Below, in pieces: positions 1 to 8,994 of a stretch of 33,510 bases of DNA. The notes beneath the pieces were generated by a model that was not told the DNA's origin, searched no databases, and saw nothing but the letters and a program-made list of their open reading frames with translations. The stretch is from Aurantimonas sp036252795 (lineage in GTDB: Bacteria > Pseudomonadota > Alphaproteobacteria > Rhizobiales > Rhizobiaceae), in NCBI GenBank assembly GCA_036252795.1, contig DASYHY010000021.1, forward strand, positions 1 through 33,510, read 5' to 3'. Both the position numbers and the translations under genes were made by a program. Positions within the stretch are counted from its first letter, which is position 1, and every line of letters starts with the position of its first letter.

Positions 1-1
1 C

Positions 2-1498
2 GGCTCGGTGACGGCGTGGTTCAACGGCCTGTTCGGCGATGCCGACGAGATCGCCACCCGCCGCCGGCTGGTGACCCTGGCGAATTTCCGCCAGGCGACC
101 ACCGTCTCGCGCGATCCGAAGAGCTTCGTTCTCAGCCTCAGCGTCGACACCTGGGACCCGGAGAAGTCGGCGCGGCTGGCGAACCTCGTCGCCGACAGCT
201 TCATCGACCAGCTGGCGCTGGTCCAGTCCTCGACGGCGCGGCGCGCCAGCGACGCGCTTTCCTCCCGGCTGGCCGAACTGCGCCAGTCCGTTGTCGAGGC
301 CGAACGCGCCGTGGAGGAGTATAAATCGGAGAACGGCCTGATCGGCGTCGGCGGCCGGCTCGTCGACGACGACTACATCCTGCGCATGAACGACCAGCTG
401 GCGCGCTCGCGCAGCGACATCACCGCGCTGCGCGTCCGCGCGGAGCAGATGGCGAATGCCAGCGTCGACGCGGTCGTCGAGGGCTCGTTCCCGGAGGAAC
501 TGACCTCGGAAGCGCTGAGCCGGCTGCGCAACAGCTATTCCGAACTCGCGCAGCAGACCGCGAGCCTCGCCTCGACGCTGGGGCCGCGGCATCCGCAGCT
601 CCTGGCGAGCGAACAGGCGCTGAATTCGGCGCGCGAGGCGATCCGCCAGGAAGTCAGCCGCATCGTCTCCGCGGCCCAGACCGAGCTGTCGCGTGCCGAG
701 CAGACCAACCGTGACCTCACCGACCAGATCAACGAGCTCAAGACCAAGCAGATCGCGACCAGCGGATCCTTTGTCAAGCTGCGCGAACTCGAACGGGAGG
801 TCGAAGCCTCCCGGGCCGTCTACGAGGCATTCCTGCTCAGGGCGCGCGAGACCGGCGAGCAGGAGAGTCTGAATACCGCCAATGTGCGGGTGATCTCGTC
901 GGCCACGATGCCGCTCGAGCCCTCCAGCATTCCCCGCCGGGTCGTCGTGTTGATCGGGGCGATCCTCGGCCTCCTCGCGGGCATTGCGCTCGCGGCGCTT
1001 TGGGCGGTCATCGTCTTCGTCCGAGCGAGGCCCGTGACGCGGCCGGCAGCCGCTTCGGTGCCCATTCCTGCCAATTTGCGCCTCGTTGACGAGACGGCCG
1101 GCTTCCGGCCGAGCGTCCACGCCGGTGCGAGCGAGTTGCGGCGAGACCGGTCCGGAGACGCGGGCAGCGATCCGGCGCCGGACATGAACGATCACCCGGC
1201 CACCTTCGATGAGCCTCGGACGGAACCCCTTGTGTCGGACGCTTCGGCCATGGCGGATGCGTCGCCCGAGGAAGTTTCGTCCGGGACCGACGACGATCTC
1301 CAGCCGGACGAATCGGCGGCTCCGGCGGAGCGCCGGCGCACCTTGCGCGAGCGGATCCAGGCTCTCGGCGGGGAGCAGCCCGAAACGGCGAGCGGCGTCT
1401 ACGCCGAGGAGGACGCCGAGGTCGAGCGCCTGCAGGAGGACATCGCCGCGGTGAAGCGGCACATCGCCGAGATCCGCAGCCGGCGGCAGGCTGTCTGA
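2..1498 (+). CDS. GumC/Wzz-family exopolysaccharide export (chain-length) protein, 5' truncated
   Basis: The reading frame is open from the left edge, so the true start lies outside the window; the GTG at position 8 is internal. What remains is about 498 residues. It has a long alpha-helical, coiled-coil-rich periplasmic part, with many Glu/Arg/Leu/Gln residues and a 'RHPQL' segment typical of GumC/ExoP proteins. A 'LRELEREVEASRAVYEAFL' segment follows, matching the GNVR region near the second membrane helix. A single hydrophobic helix lies about 310-340 residues into the visible part. A 150-residue acidic, low-complexity cytosolic tail ends in a short charged coiled coil. No Walker motifs or tyrosine cluster follow, so a fused BY-kinase is absent. 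The family sets polysaccharide chain length and export at the inner membrane. The gene converges on edd. The polysaccharide concerned cannot be told from this window. Confidence 0.85.
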   Translation, partial: GSVTAWFNGLFGDADEIATRRRLVTLANFRQATTVSRDPKSFVLSLSVDTWDPEKSARLANLVADSFIDQLALVQSSTARRASDALSSRLAELRQSVVEAERAVEEYKSENGLIGVGGRLVDDDYILRMNDQLARSRSDITALRVRAEQMANASVDAVVEGSFPEELTSEALSRLRNSYSELAQQTASLASTLGPRHPQLLASEQALNSAREAIRQEVSRIVSAAQTELSRAEQTNRDLTDQINELKTKQIATSGSFVKLRELEREVEASRAVYEAFLLRARETGEQESLNTANVRVISSATMPLEPSSIPRRVVVLIGAILGLLAGIALAALWAVIVFVRARPVTRPAAASVPIPANLRLVDETAGFRPSVHAGASELRRDRSGDAGSDPAPDMNDHPATFDEPRTEPLVSDASAMADASPEEVSSGTDDDLQPDESAAPAERRRTLRERIQALGGEQPETASGVYAEEDAEVERLQEDIAAVKRHIAEIRSRRQAV

Positions 1499-1573
1499 GC
1501 GTCGGCGACGCCGGAGCGGGTGCATGATCCCGTCCCGCCTGACGCTGACGTCGATCAGCCGGAAGTTACGGCC
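1499..1573. other. Convergent gap between gumC-like gene and edd
   Basis: This 75-bp gap separates two convergent stop codons. A short perfect inverted repeat (GCGTC/GACGC arms, 1499-1511) directly follows the TGA of the upstream gene. It could help terminate transcription, but it is weak and has no T-run. I see nothing else here. Confidence 0.3.
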
Positions 1574-3391
1574 TCAGAAGACGCTGGCACCCTGGTCGGC
1601 AGTGCCCACGGTCGCGCGGAAGGCCGCGAACAATTCGCGGCCCATCCCGAATTCGTTGCCGGAAAGGTCCGGCGTTTCAGGCGTGCGGGCGTCGAGTTCG
1701 GCAGCGTCGACGAGGACCTCCAGCGTTCCCGTCTCGCCGTCGAGGCGGATCATGTCGCCGTCCTGGACCCGGGCGATCGGCCCGCCCGACTTCGCCTCGG
1801 GCGTCACGTGGATGGCCGCCGGCACCTTGCCGGAAGCCCCCGACATGCGCCCGTCGGTGACGAGGGCGACCTTATGGCCGCGATCCTGCAGGACGCCGAG
1901 CAGCGGCGTCAGCTTGTGCAGTTCCGGCATGCCGTTCGACTGCGGCCCCTGGAACCGGACGACGGCAACGAAGTCGCGGTCGAGCTCGCCGGCGTCGAAG
2001 GCGACCTTCAGCTCGTTCTGGTCGTGGAAGATCTTCGCCGGCGCCTCGACGACGCGCCGCTCCGGCTTGACCGCGGAGACCTTGATCACCGCCTTGCCGA
2101 GATTGCCGGTCAGCATCCTCACGCCGCCATTCGACGAGAAGGGCTTGTCGGCCGTGGTCAGCACCTTCGGGTCGCCGCTCTCGCGCGGCGCATCCGTCCG
2201 CATCACCGACTGGCCGTCCGGGCCGAGCCTCGCCTCGACGGCGTAGGCCCGGAGCCCGGCGCCCCAGGCGGTGCGGACGTCGTCATGCAGCAGCCCGCGA
2301 TCCAGAAGCTCGCGGATCAGGAAGCCCATGCCGCCGGCGGCGTTGAAATGGTTCACATCGGCGAGCCCGTTCGGATAGACGCGGGCGAGCAGCGGCGTCA
2401 CGTCCGACAGGTCGGAAATGTCCTGCCAGCTGAGCTTGATTCCGGCCGCCGCGGCCATCGCGACGAGGTGCATCGTGTGGTTGGTCGAGCCGCCCGTGGC
2501 GTGCAGCCCGACGACGCCGTTGACTACCGCCCGCTCGTCCACCACCAGACCGGCCGGCGTGTACTCATTGCTGAGCGCGGTGATCGACAGGGCCCGCCGC
2601 GTCGCCTCGCGGGTCAGCGCGTCGCGCAGCGGCGTGTTGGGGTTGACGAAGGAGGAGCCCGGCGTGTGCAGGCCCATGATCTCCATCAGCATCTGGTTGG
2701 AGTTGGCGGTGCCGTAGAAGGTGCAGGTGCCCGGCCCGTGATAGGATTTCGATTCCGCCTCGAGCAGCGCGTCCCGGCCCACCTTGCCCTCGGCGTAGAG
2801 CTGGCGGATGCGGCTCTTCTCGTCGTTCGGAAGGCCCGAGGTCATCGGGCCGGCCGGGATGAAGATCGCCGGCAGGTGGCCGAAGGTGAGGGCAGCGATG
2901 ACGAGGCCCGGCACGATCTTGTCGCAAACCCCGAGATAGACCGCGGCGTCGAACATGTCGTGGGAAAGGCCGACGGCCGCAGCCATGGCGATGACGTCGC
3001 GCGAGAACAGCGACAGTTCCATCCCGGACTGGCCCTGCGTGACGCCGTCGCACATGGCGGGGACACCCGATGCCACCTGCGCCGTCGCGCCGATGGAGCG
3101 CGCCGTCTCGCGGATGATCTCGGGATAGGGCTCGAACGGCTGGTGCGCCGACAGCATGTCGTTATAGGCGGTGATGATGCCGAGATTGGGCGTTGTGCCC
3201 TCCGACAGGCGTGCCTTGTCCGTCGGCCCGCAGGCGGCAAACCCATGCGCAAGGTTGCCGCAGGTGAGGGTCGAACGCTTCGGCCCCTCGGCGCCCTTGT
3301 GCCGGATGCGGGCGAGGTAGGCGCCCCGTGTCGCAGCCGAGCGCTCGCGGATGCGATCGGTGATCTCTTCGATGCGGCGATCTGCGGCCAT
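1574..3391 (-). CDS. edd: Phosphogluconate dehydratase (Entner-Doudoroff)
   Basis: The 605-residue product dehydrates 6-phosphogluconate to 2-keto-3-deoxy-6-phosphogluconate in the cytosol. It belongs to the IlvD/Edd iron-sulfur dehydratase family and has the usual Edd length. Visible family segments include 'ITAYNDMLSAHQPFE', 'GVPAMCDGVTQGQSGMELS' and 'YLGVCDKIVPG', whose cysteines are cluster ligands in the family. Near the C-terminus come 'ALVTDGRMSGASGKVPAAIH' and 'GNEFGMGRELF'. The ATG at 3391 has a GAGG about nine bases upstream and lies 25 bp after the pgl stop, so it is the third gene of zwf-pgl-edd. The KDPG aldolase gene eda is not in this window and must be elsewhere. Confidence 0.97.
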   Translation of the reverse strand: MAADRRIEEITDRIRERSAATRGAYLARIRHKGAEGPKRSTLTCGNLAHGFAACGPTDKARLSEGTTPNLGIITAYNDMLSAHQPFEPYPEIIRETARSIGATAQVASGVPAMCDGVTQGQSGMELSLFSRDVIAMAAAVGLSHDMFDAAVYLGVCDKIVPGLVIAALTFGHLPAIFIPAGPMTSGLPNDEKSRIRQLYAEGKVGRDALLEAESKSYHGPGTCTFYGTANSNQMLMEIMGLHTPGSSFVNPNTPLRDALTREATRRALSITALSNEYTPAGLVVDERAVVNGVVGLHATGGSTNHTMHLVAMAAAAGIKLSWQDISDLSDVTPLLARVYPNGLADVNHFNAAGGMGFLIRELLDRGLLHDDVRTAWGAGLRAYAVEARLGPDGQSVMRTDAPRESGDPKVLTTADKPFSSNGGVRMLTGNLGKAVIKVSAVKPERRVVEAPAKIFHDQNELKVAFDAGELDRDFVAVVRFQGPQSNGMPELHKLTPLLGVLQDRGHKVALVTDGRMSGASGKVPAAIHVTPEAKSGGPIARVQDGDMIRLDGETGTLEVLVDAAELDARTPETPDLSGNEFGMGRELFAAFRATVGTADQGASVF

Positions 3392-3416
3392 CGTCGGAAC
3401 CTCGTACGGGTTGGTG

Positions 3417-4124
3417 TCAGGGCGCCCAGAAAACCGCCAGGAGCTCGTCTCTCGGGGCGCGGAGCACGGCGCGCACCGGCATCTTGTCGACAGGGCCGGG
3501 CTGGAGAGCCGCCTGGTAGACGGCGAGCTTCTCCTCGCCCTCGATATGGAGAGCGAGGAACCGCGTGTCCACGATCAGCGGCAGGGTGAGGGTCACCCGC
3601 GGCTCCGCGGCGGCGGGCGCGCGAATCGTGGCGACGGGGTCGTGTGTATCGGGGGCGGTCGCCGCGTCGAGGTGGTCGGCACCGGGGAAATAGGAGGCCG
3701 TGTGGCCGTCCGTTCCCATGCCGAGCACCGTCACGTCGAAGGGGCGCGCGAGGCGCTGGAACCGCGCCTGCAACTCCCCGGCCACGTCTTCGGGCGCGGG
3801 GGCATCGAGGTAGAACGGCAGGAAATGCGCCTTGGCGGCCGGGCCGGTGAGCAGATGCCGTCGCACCATCGCCGCGTTCGACCGCTCGTCGGTCTCCGGC
3901 ACCCATCGCTCGTCGACCAGCGTGACCGTCACGCTCGCCCAGTCGATCTGGGTCTGCGCCAGGCGCTCGAAAAAGCGCTTGGGAGTGGAGCCGCCGGACA
4001 CGGCGAGCGTGGCCGCGCCGCGCGTCGCGATCGCACCAGCGAGGACGGCGGCGACGCCTGTGGCCAGGGCTTCGGCAAGATCCTCGCGCGAGGCGTAGGA
4101 GTGGAGCACGGGGGCGGGGGTCAT
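3417..4124 (-). CDS. pgl: 6-phosphogluconolactonase
   Basis: The 235-residue product hydrolyses 6-phosphogluconolactone to 6-phosphogluconate. It is DevB-type Pgl (glucosamine-6-phosphate isomerase fold), recognised by 'LAVSGGSTPKRFFERL', 'VTLVDERWVPETDERSNAAMVRRHLL' read in parts, and 'VLGMGTDGHTASYFPG', which carries the family's catalytic-site residues. An upstream in-frame start at 4160 would overlap the zwf end. I prefer ATG 4124, which gives the normal family length and lies seven bases after the zwf stop. It is the middle gene of zwf-pgl-edd, and the tight spacing implies co-transcription and probably translational coupling. Confidence 0.95.
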   Translation of the reverse strand: MTPAPVLHSYASREDLAEALATGVAAVLAGAIATRGAATLAVSGGSTPKRFFERLAQTQIDWASVTVTLVDERWVPETDERSNAAMVRRHLLTGPAAKAHFLPFYLDAPAPEDVAGELQARFQRLARPFDVTVLGMGTDGHTASYFPGADHLDAATAPDTHDPVATIRAPAAAEPRVTLTLPLIVDTRFLALHIEGEEKLAVYQAALQPGPVDKMPVRAVLRAPRDELLAVFWAP

Positions 4125-4131
4125 GGCGCGC

Positions 4132-5610
4132 TCAATCCGGCTCGTGCCACGTCCGGCCATCCCGCTCGATCAGCGCGACGCCCGACGACGGACCCCATGT
4201 GCCTGCGGTATAGCCCTGCGGCTTCATGCCCTTCTCCTCCCATCCACGCAGAATAGGATCGACCCATTCCCACGCCGCCTCGACCTCGTCGCGCCGCATG
4301 AACAGCGTCTGGTTGCCGCGGATGACGTCCATCAGCAGGCGCTCGTAGGCGTCCGGATTGCGCACGCCGAAGGACGCCGCGAAGCTCATGTCGAGCGGCA
4401 CGTGCCGCAGCCGCATGCCGCCGGGGCCGGGATCCTTGATCATCAGCCACTGCTTGACGCCCTCATCCGGTTGCAGCCGCATGACCAGCTGGTTCTGGAC
4501 GACGTTGCCGGCGGAGCCGGCGAAGATGTTGTGGGGGATCGGACGGAAGGTGACGACGATTTCCGACATGCGCTCCGACAGGCGCTTGCCGGTCCGCAGG
4601 TAGAACGGCACGCCGGCCCAGCGCCAGTTCCCGATCTCCGCCTTGACCGCGACGAACGTCTCCGTGTCGCTGGCGCCATTGCCGAGGTCCTCGAGATAGC
4701 CGCGCACCGCCACCCCGCCGGAGGCGCCCTGCTTGTACTGGCCCCGCACGGTCCGGCTCTCGACATTGCTCTGGTCGATCGGCTGCAGGGCCCGGAGCAC
4801 CTTCAGCTTCTCGTCGCGCAGGGCGTCCGAATCGAGCGACGATGGCGGTTCGAGCGCGACCAGGCACATCAGCTGCACGATATGGTTCTGCACCATGTCG
4901 CGCAGCGCGCCGGCCTTGTCGTAGTAGCCGGCGCGACCCTCGAGCCCGACGGATTCCGCCACCGTGATCTGCACATGGTCGACATGGGCCGAATTCCAGA
5001 CCGGCTCGTAGAGCGCATTGGCGAAGCGCAGCGCCATCAGGTTCTGGACGGTCTCCTTGCCAAGATAATGGTCGATCCGGAAGACCTGCTCTTCGCTGAA
5101 GTGCTGGCCGATGGTCTCGTTGAGCGCCCGCGCCGACTCCAGATCGCGGCCGACAGGCTTCTCGATCACCAGCCGGCTCCTGCTGGTGGCGAGGCCCTTT
5201 TCGCTGATCCTCGTGGCGATGTCGGCGAAGAGCGCCGGGCCGACGGCGAGATAGAAGGCGCGGATGCGCGTGGCATCCGCCTCGTCGAGCAGGCTGCGCA
5301 GGCTGTCCCAGCCGTCATCCGACCGCGCGTCCACCTGCCGGTAGAATAGCCGCGACAGGAAGCGCCCGATGGCCTCGTCGTCGAGATCCGCCGCGCCGAC
5401 ATGCTGGCGCAGAGCGTCATGGGCGAAGGCGCGGTAGTCCTCGTCGCTGATGTCGCTGCGCGAGGCGCCGATGATCCGCGCAGCGGCGGGAATCTGCCCG
5501 TCATGGTCGCGATGATAGAGAGCCGGCAGAAGCTTACGCTCCGCCAGGTCGCCGTTGCCGCCGAAGACGACGTAGTCGAAAGGCTCGACCGGAATGATCT
5601 GGCTGGACAT
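4132..5610 (-). CDS. zwf: Glucose-6-phosphate 1-dehydrogenase
   Basis: The 492-residue product oxidises glucose-6-phosphate to 6-phosphogluconolactone with NADP+ or NAD+. The N-terminal nucleotide-binding segment reads 'VVFGGNGDLAERKLLPALY'. The active-site signature 'RIDHYLGKETVQNLMALRFAN' is intact when read in parts, with the DHYLGKE core. 'EKPVGRDLESA' and the substrate-pocket segment 'FYLRTGKRL' are also present. I chose ATG 5610 rather than the farther in-frame start at 5658. AAGGGA lies about seven bases before ATG 5610, and 'MSSQIIPVEPFDYVVFG' is a normal family N-terminus. It is the first gene of zwf-pgl-edd, 139 bp downstream of the phytochrome gene on the same strand, so read-through from bphOP is possible. 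Confidence 0.97.
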   Translation of the reverse strand: MSSQIIPVEPFDYVVFGGNGDLAERKLLPALYHRDHDGQIPAAARIIGASRSDISDEDYRAFAHDALRQHVGAADLDDEAIGRFLSRLFYRQVDARSDDGWDSLRSLLDEADATRIRAFYLAVGPALFADIATRISEKGLATSRSRLVIEKPVGRDLESARALNETIGQHFSEEQVFRIDHYLGKETVQNLMALRFANALYEPVWNSAHVDHVQITVAESVGLEGRAGYYDKAGALRDMVQNHIVQLMCLVALEPPSSLDSDALRDEKLKVLRALQPIDQSNVESRTVRGQYKQGASGGVAVRGYLEDLGNGASDTETFVAVKAEIGNWRWAGVPFYLRTGKRLSERMSEIVVTFRPIPHNIFAGSAGNVVQNQLVMRLQPDEGVKQWLMIKDPGPGGMRLRHVPLDMSFAASFGVRNPDAYERLLMDVIRGNQTLFMRRDEVEAAWEWVDPILRGWEEKGMKPQGYTAGTWGPSSGVALIERDGRTWHEPD

Positions 5611-5749
5611 GCTGTGTCCCTTGGCGAGAAGCGACGTCGAGCGGCGCAAGACCCGCATCTAGTCTAATCGATTGAATAATTCCACCGCCAAGAAGAAATC
5701 CACCAGAGCCATCGGGAGACCGGGGACGCGGACCTCCGTCTGGCGCTCC
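5611..5749 (-). promoter_or_regulatory. Upstream region of the zwf-pgl-edd operon
   Basis: This 139-bp gap separates the phytochrome stop from the zwf start. Its middle (about 5659-5700) is AT-rich compared with the rest of the window. It holds ATCGAT (6 bp) and the odd-centred palindrome GAAT-A-ATTC near 5674-5682. On the minus strand TTGGCG and TAGACT could act as -35 and -10 boxes, but their 19-bp spacing is poor. A promoter here is inferred mainly from position and base composition. Confidence 0.35.
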
Positions 5750-8344
5750 TCAGGACGCGGGGGCCTTGCGCGCGTTGGCTCGCGACAGGGCGGAGAGCAT
5801 CTGGTGGTCCGCGAACGGCTTCTTGATCGCTTCGGCGGCCTCGGCGCCTTCCGGCAGGTCCAGCGCCTCGCCATAGCCCGTCACGAAGATGAACGGGATG
5901 TTCTTCCGGTTCAGCGGCCCGACGAGCGAGAAGCTCGTCTCGGAGCCGAGATTTACGTCGAGCATGGCCACGTCGAGCGCTTCGGTGTCGATGATCGTCA
6001 GCGCGTCGGCGACGCTCGCCGACGTGAAGACCTTGGCGATCCCATTGTCGAGGAGGATCTGCTCGGCGTCGAGCGCGATGATCATGTTGTCCTCCACGAT
6101 GAGGGCGTTGAGGCCGTGGAGGCTGTCGGTTTCGGTCATTGTGGCCGCCGTCTGGGGAGCTTCCCCTATGGCGGGGTGCCGCATCTCGCGGTCCCCGAGG
6201 TGATAGTGAGCCGGCGGCAGGCTGAATTGTGCCGACAATCCGGAGAGGTGATAGGTGACCTCCGCCGATCCCCCGAGGTCGTGCGGGATCGACCGCTCGA
6301 TGATGGTCGAGCCGAAACCGCGGCGGCTTGGCGGGGAGACGGGGGGGCCGTCCGTCTCGCGCCAGCTGATCTGGCACAACTGGTCCGCGTCGATGTTCCA
6401 GGAAACGGCGACGGAGCCGCAGGAATCGGACAGCGCGCCATACTTGGCGGAGTTCGTCACCAGCTCGTGGAAGACCAGCGCCAGCGTCGAGAACGCCCGG
6501 GGCTCGACGTAGACGTCGGGACCGTCCAGCCGTACCCGTCCGGCCTTGCTGCCGATATAGGCCTGCACCTCGGTCTCGATGATCTCCGACAGGTTCTGGG
6601 CGGCGAAGTTCTGCTTGGTGATCTGGTCGTGAGCGCGGGCGAGCGCCTGGATGCGATTGCCGATCGTGCCCGCGAATTCTTCGACGGAGCGCGCGCCGGG
6701 CCTGCTCTGGACGATCAGCGCCCTGATCAGGCTGAGGATGTTGCGGACCCGGTGATTGAGTTCCGCGATCAGCAATTCCTGCCGCTGCGCCGCGAAGGAT
6801 TGCTGCCGCTCGGTCTCCTCGTTGAAGCGCAGCAGCACTTCCAGGATCGAGACGCGCAACGTGTCGGCTGCCTTGCGCTCGGCCTCGGTGAAGGGAGCGG
6901 ACTTGCCGCGCACGGTCTCCTGCCAGGCCTCGAAGCTCTTGCGCGGCGACAGGCGGGCCCCGTTCGGCCCGAACGTCGTGATCTTGGACGTCGGGTCGCC
7001 CGCCCAATGGATCTTCTGGACGATCTCCTTGCGGAAGAACAGGAGATAGTCGCGTGGCGACCGCGAGATGGGGATGGCGAGAACGCCGGCGACGCGGTCG
7101 GCGAAGCTCTCGGCCGGGGGATAGACGGCGGCGAGTTCGTGGTTGGCGTAGATCCGGTTCGCCGCGGCGCGGTTGAGGAACCGCGCCAGCCCCGGCATGT
7201 CGTCGGGCAGGGGGCAGTGGCCGAAACAGCGCGCCGTCCCCTTGGCATAGACTGCAAAGCCGTCGCAGGGCACGATCTGTCGCAGATCGTCGGCGAAATC
7301 CGCCAGCGCCTCGATCGAGGGCGTCGCCGAGACGATCTTGCCGACGAAGCGGTCGTGCAGGTCGCGTACCGCCTCCTCCGCCCGTCGCTGCTCCTTCTGG
7401 AGGCGCGCCTCGACGATGAAGGAAATCATCTGGCCGAACAGCTCGGTCGTGCTGCGCAGCTCCATTGGCAGATGCCGCGGCGCGTAGTGGTGCAGCGCGA
7501 ACAGCCCCCAGAGGCGGCCGTCGATGACGATCGATATCGAGAAGGAGGCCGAAACCCCCATGTTCTTCAGGTATTCGATGTGGATCGGCGAGACCGCGCG
7601 CAGCAGCGACAGCGACAGGTCCAGCGCTTCGCCGTTCGGGTCCAGCCCCGGCTCGACGGGAACCGGCTCGGCGGAAACGTCCGCGATGATGCGGATCTGG
7701 TTCCGCACGTAGAGGGCTCTGGCCTGCTGGGGGATATCCGTCGCGGGGTAGTGCAGGCCGAGGAAGCTCTCGAGGCCAGAGCGCGCCGCTTCCGCAACCA
7801 CCTCGCCCGAATTGTCGCCGGCAAAGCGGTAGAGCATCACCCGATCGAAGCCGGTGACGGCGCGGAGTTGGCGGACGCTTTCCCTGAAGAGGCCCGGCAG
7901 ACCATCCGTGCGCTGGATGCGCGCGATCATGTTCTTGACCAGTGTCCCGGGATTGGTGATCGGCACCTCGGCGGACGGTTCCGCCTCGATGACGATCGAG
8001 TGCCCGCTGATGTGGACGGCGACGTCGAACAGCCGGCCCGAGCCGAAGAGGTCGAAGCCGAACAGCCGCTCGGACCCGTCATCCTGCGTCAGCAGCTGCA
8101 GGCGCCCGCGAATCGCGTGCATCGCCGACGGTGGCAGGAGCGTCGCAAGCGGCTCGCCGAGCAGCGCCTCTGCCGAATGGTCGACGAACGCGCCGATATT
8201 GGCCGAGACGTGCTGGATCATCCAGTCCATCGAGGCGGCGACGAGGAAGCCGAATCCCTGGATCCGGCCGAGCCGATGGATCGGCTCGCGGTCGCAATTG
8301 GTCAGGTCGACAGCGAATTGGGTGGGGTCTTCGCTGTAGTTCAA
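5750..8344 (-). CDS. bphP: Bacteriophytochrome HWE-family histidine kinase with C-terminal receiver
   Basis: This is an 864-residue red/far-red photoreceptor kinase. From the TTG start, the domain order is PAS (about 10-120), GAF (130-310), PHY (325-500), HWE kinase (515-710) and response-regulator receiver (745-860). Cys17 in 'LTNCDREPIH' is the expected biliverdin attachment site. The GAF has 'YPATDIP' (Asp203) and His255, and the PHY tongue has 'WAGDP' and 'SPRKSF'. The kinase has phospho-acceptor His531 ('ELNHRVRN'), the N-box 'FHELVTNSAKYGAL' and 'SWRE', the features that define HWE kinases. The receiver has Asp796 ('MLDVNLG') and Lys842. The usual IQPHG motif after the cysteine reads IQGFG here. 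No in-frame ATG fits: TTG 8344 overlaps the bphO stop as TTGA. The architecture resembles Agrobacterium Agp2-type phytochromes. No output gene is adjacent. Confidence 0.93.
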   Translation of the reverse strand: MNYSEDPTQFAVDLTNCDREPIHRLGRIQGFGFLVAASMDWMIQHVSANIGAFVDHSAEALLGEPLATLLPPSAMHAIRGRLQLLTQDDGSERLFGFDLFGSGRLFDVAVHISGHSIVIEAEPSAEVPITNPGTLVKNMIARIQRTDGLPGLFRESVRQLRAVTGFDRVMLYRFAGDNSGEVVAEAARSGLESFLGLHYPATDIPQQARALYVRNQIRIIADVSAEPVPVEPGLDPNGEALDLSLSLLRAVSPIHIEYLKNMGVSASFSISIVIDGRLWGLFALHHYAPRHLPMELRSTTELFGQMISFIVEARLQKEQRRAEEAVRDLHDRFVGKIVSATPSIEALADFADDLRQIVPCDGFAVYAKGTARCFGHCPLPDDMPGLARFLNRAAANRIYANHELAAVYPPAESFADRVAGVLAIPISRSPRDYLLFFRKEIVQKIHWAGDPTSKITTFGPNGARLSPRKSFEAWQETVRGKSAPFTEAERKAADTLRVSILEVLLRFNEETERQQSFAAQRQELLIAELNHRVRNILSLIRALIVQSRPGARSVEEFAGTIGNRIQALARAHDQITKQNFAAQNLSEIIETEVQAYIGSKAGRVRLDGPDVYVEPRAFSTLALVFHELVTNSAKYGALSDSCGSVAVSWNIDADQLCQISWRETDGPPVSPPSRRGFGSTIIERSIPHDLGGSAEVTYHLSGLSAQFSLPPAHYHLGDREMRHPAIGEAPQTAATMTETDSLHGLNALIVEDNMIIALDAEQILLDNGIAKVFTSASVADALTIIDTEALDVAMLDVNLGSETSFSLVGPLNRKNIPFIFVTGYGEALDLPEGAEAAEAIKKPFADHQMLSALSRANARKAPAS

Positions 8345-8994
8345 GATGGAACGGGCTCCGGGCAGGGGGTGGTTGCCGCGCGTTGATACGCGGATTCGAA
8401 CAGGGCGAAGGCGGCCTGTGCCGCGGCGAGCGCGCGCTCTCGCGCAGTTGTCGTCGCGACGCGGTCGGACAGCGCCGCCATCCGATCGCCAAACGCGTCG
8501 GGGCCGGAAGCTCCCGCGAGATAAGCGCTGGAGGCACCGGGCCATCGGCTTCCTAGATCCTTGCCAATGAACTGGCGATGAATGAAGCGCGCGCCAAGAC
8601 GCGAGCCGTCGAGGACGTATATCAGCCCGGCCGCCTCGGGCAGGCCCGTCCGGCAGACGGGTAGCAGGCCAGTGTCGACAGGGGTGAGGTCCATCGACCG
8701 CATGTCCGCCACCAGCGCGGGCAGCAGCGATTGCCGCCTCGCGAGGAAGGGCGCAGAGGCCTGGTCCGCCATCCGTTCGAGCAGGGGTTCGAGGCGCGCG
8801 TGGCATGCGTGATTCATGCGGATGAAGCGATGATACTGCGAGACATCGTCGGCATCGGTCATCCCGGCAAAGCCGAGGTCGAGGCGCTGGTGCGCGATGG
8901 ACGTGCCCTCGCGCAGCAGCGCGCGCAGGAACGGCCCGGCTACGGACGCGTCCGCACGGAGCTTATCAGGAGGACGGATCGCCGCGTTGTTCAT
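8341..8994 (-). CDS. bphO: Biliverdin-producing heme oxygenase
   Basis: The 217-residue product is a BphO-type heme oxygenase that opens heme to biliverdin, the phytochrome chromophore. His35 in 'LLREGTSIAHQRLDLGF' fits the proximal heme ligand region. 'AAGLIYVLDGSRLGARFIHRQF' read in parts matches the family's distal helix segment (YVLxGSxLG). Length is normal for the family. I chose ATG 8994 because sequence upstream of it does not resemble the family, although no clear Shine-Dalgarno precedes it. Its stop overlaps the TTG start of bphP by four bases, so the chromophore enzyme and apoprotein should be translated together. Confidence 0.92.
   Translation of the reverse strand: MNNAAIRPPDKLRADASVAGPFLRALLREGTSIAHQRLDLGFAGMTDADDVSQYHRFIRMNHACHARLEPLLERMADQASAPFLARRQSLLPALVADMRSMDLTPVDTGLLPVCRTGLPEAAGLIYVLDGSRLGARFIHRQFIGKDLGSRWPGASSAYLAGASGPDAFGDRMAALSDRVATTTARERALAAAQAAFALFESAYQRAATTPCPEPVPS

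Noticed and set aside
1520..3589. 689-codon open frame opposite edd and pgl
   Set aside because: It is antisense to two clear enzyme genes and encodes Arg/Gly/Ala-rich sequence without any family pattern, as expected from GC-rich codon use.
5659..5712. 17-residue leader-peptide-like ORF before zwf
   Set aside because: No ribosome site near its ATG, and no run of a single amino acid or attenuator-type alternative stems follows.
5672..8386. 904-codon open frame opposite the phytochrome gene
   Set aside because: The phytochrome on the other strand has intact motifs throughout; this frame is its shadow.
8345..8806. Phytochrome start further upstream in the same frame
   Set aside because: That stretch lies inside bphO and encodes Arg-rich shadow sequence; the conserved phytochrome N-terminus begins right at TTG 8344.
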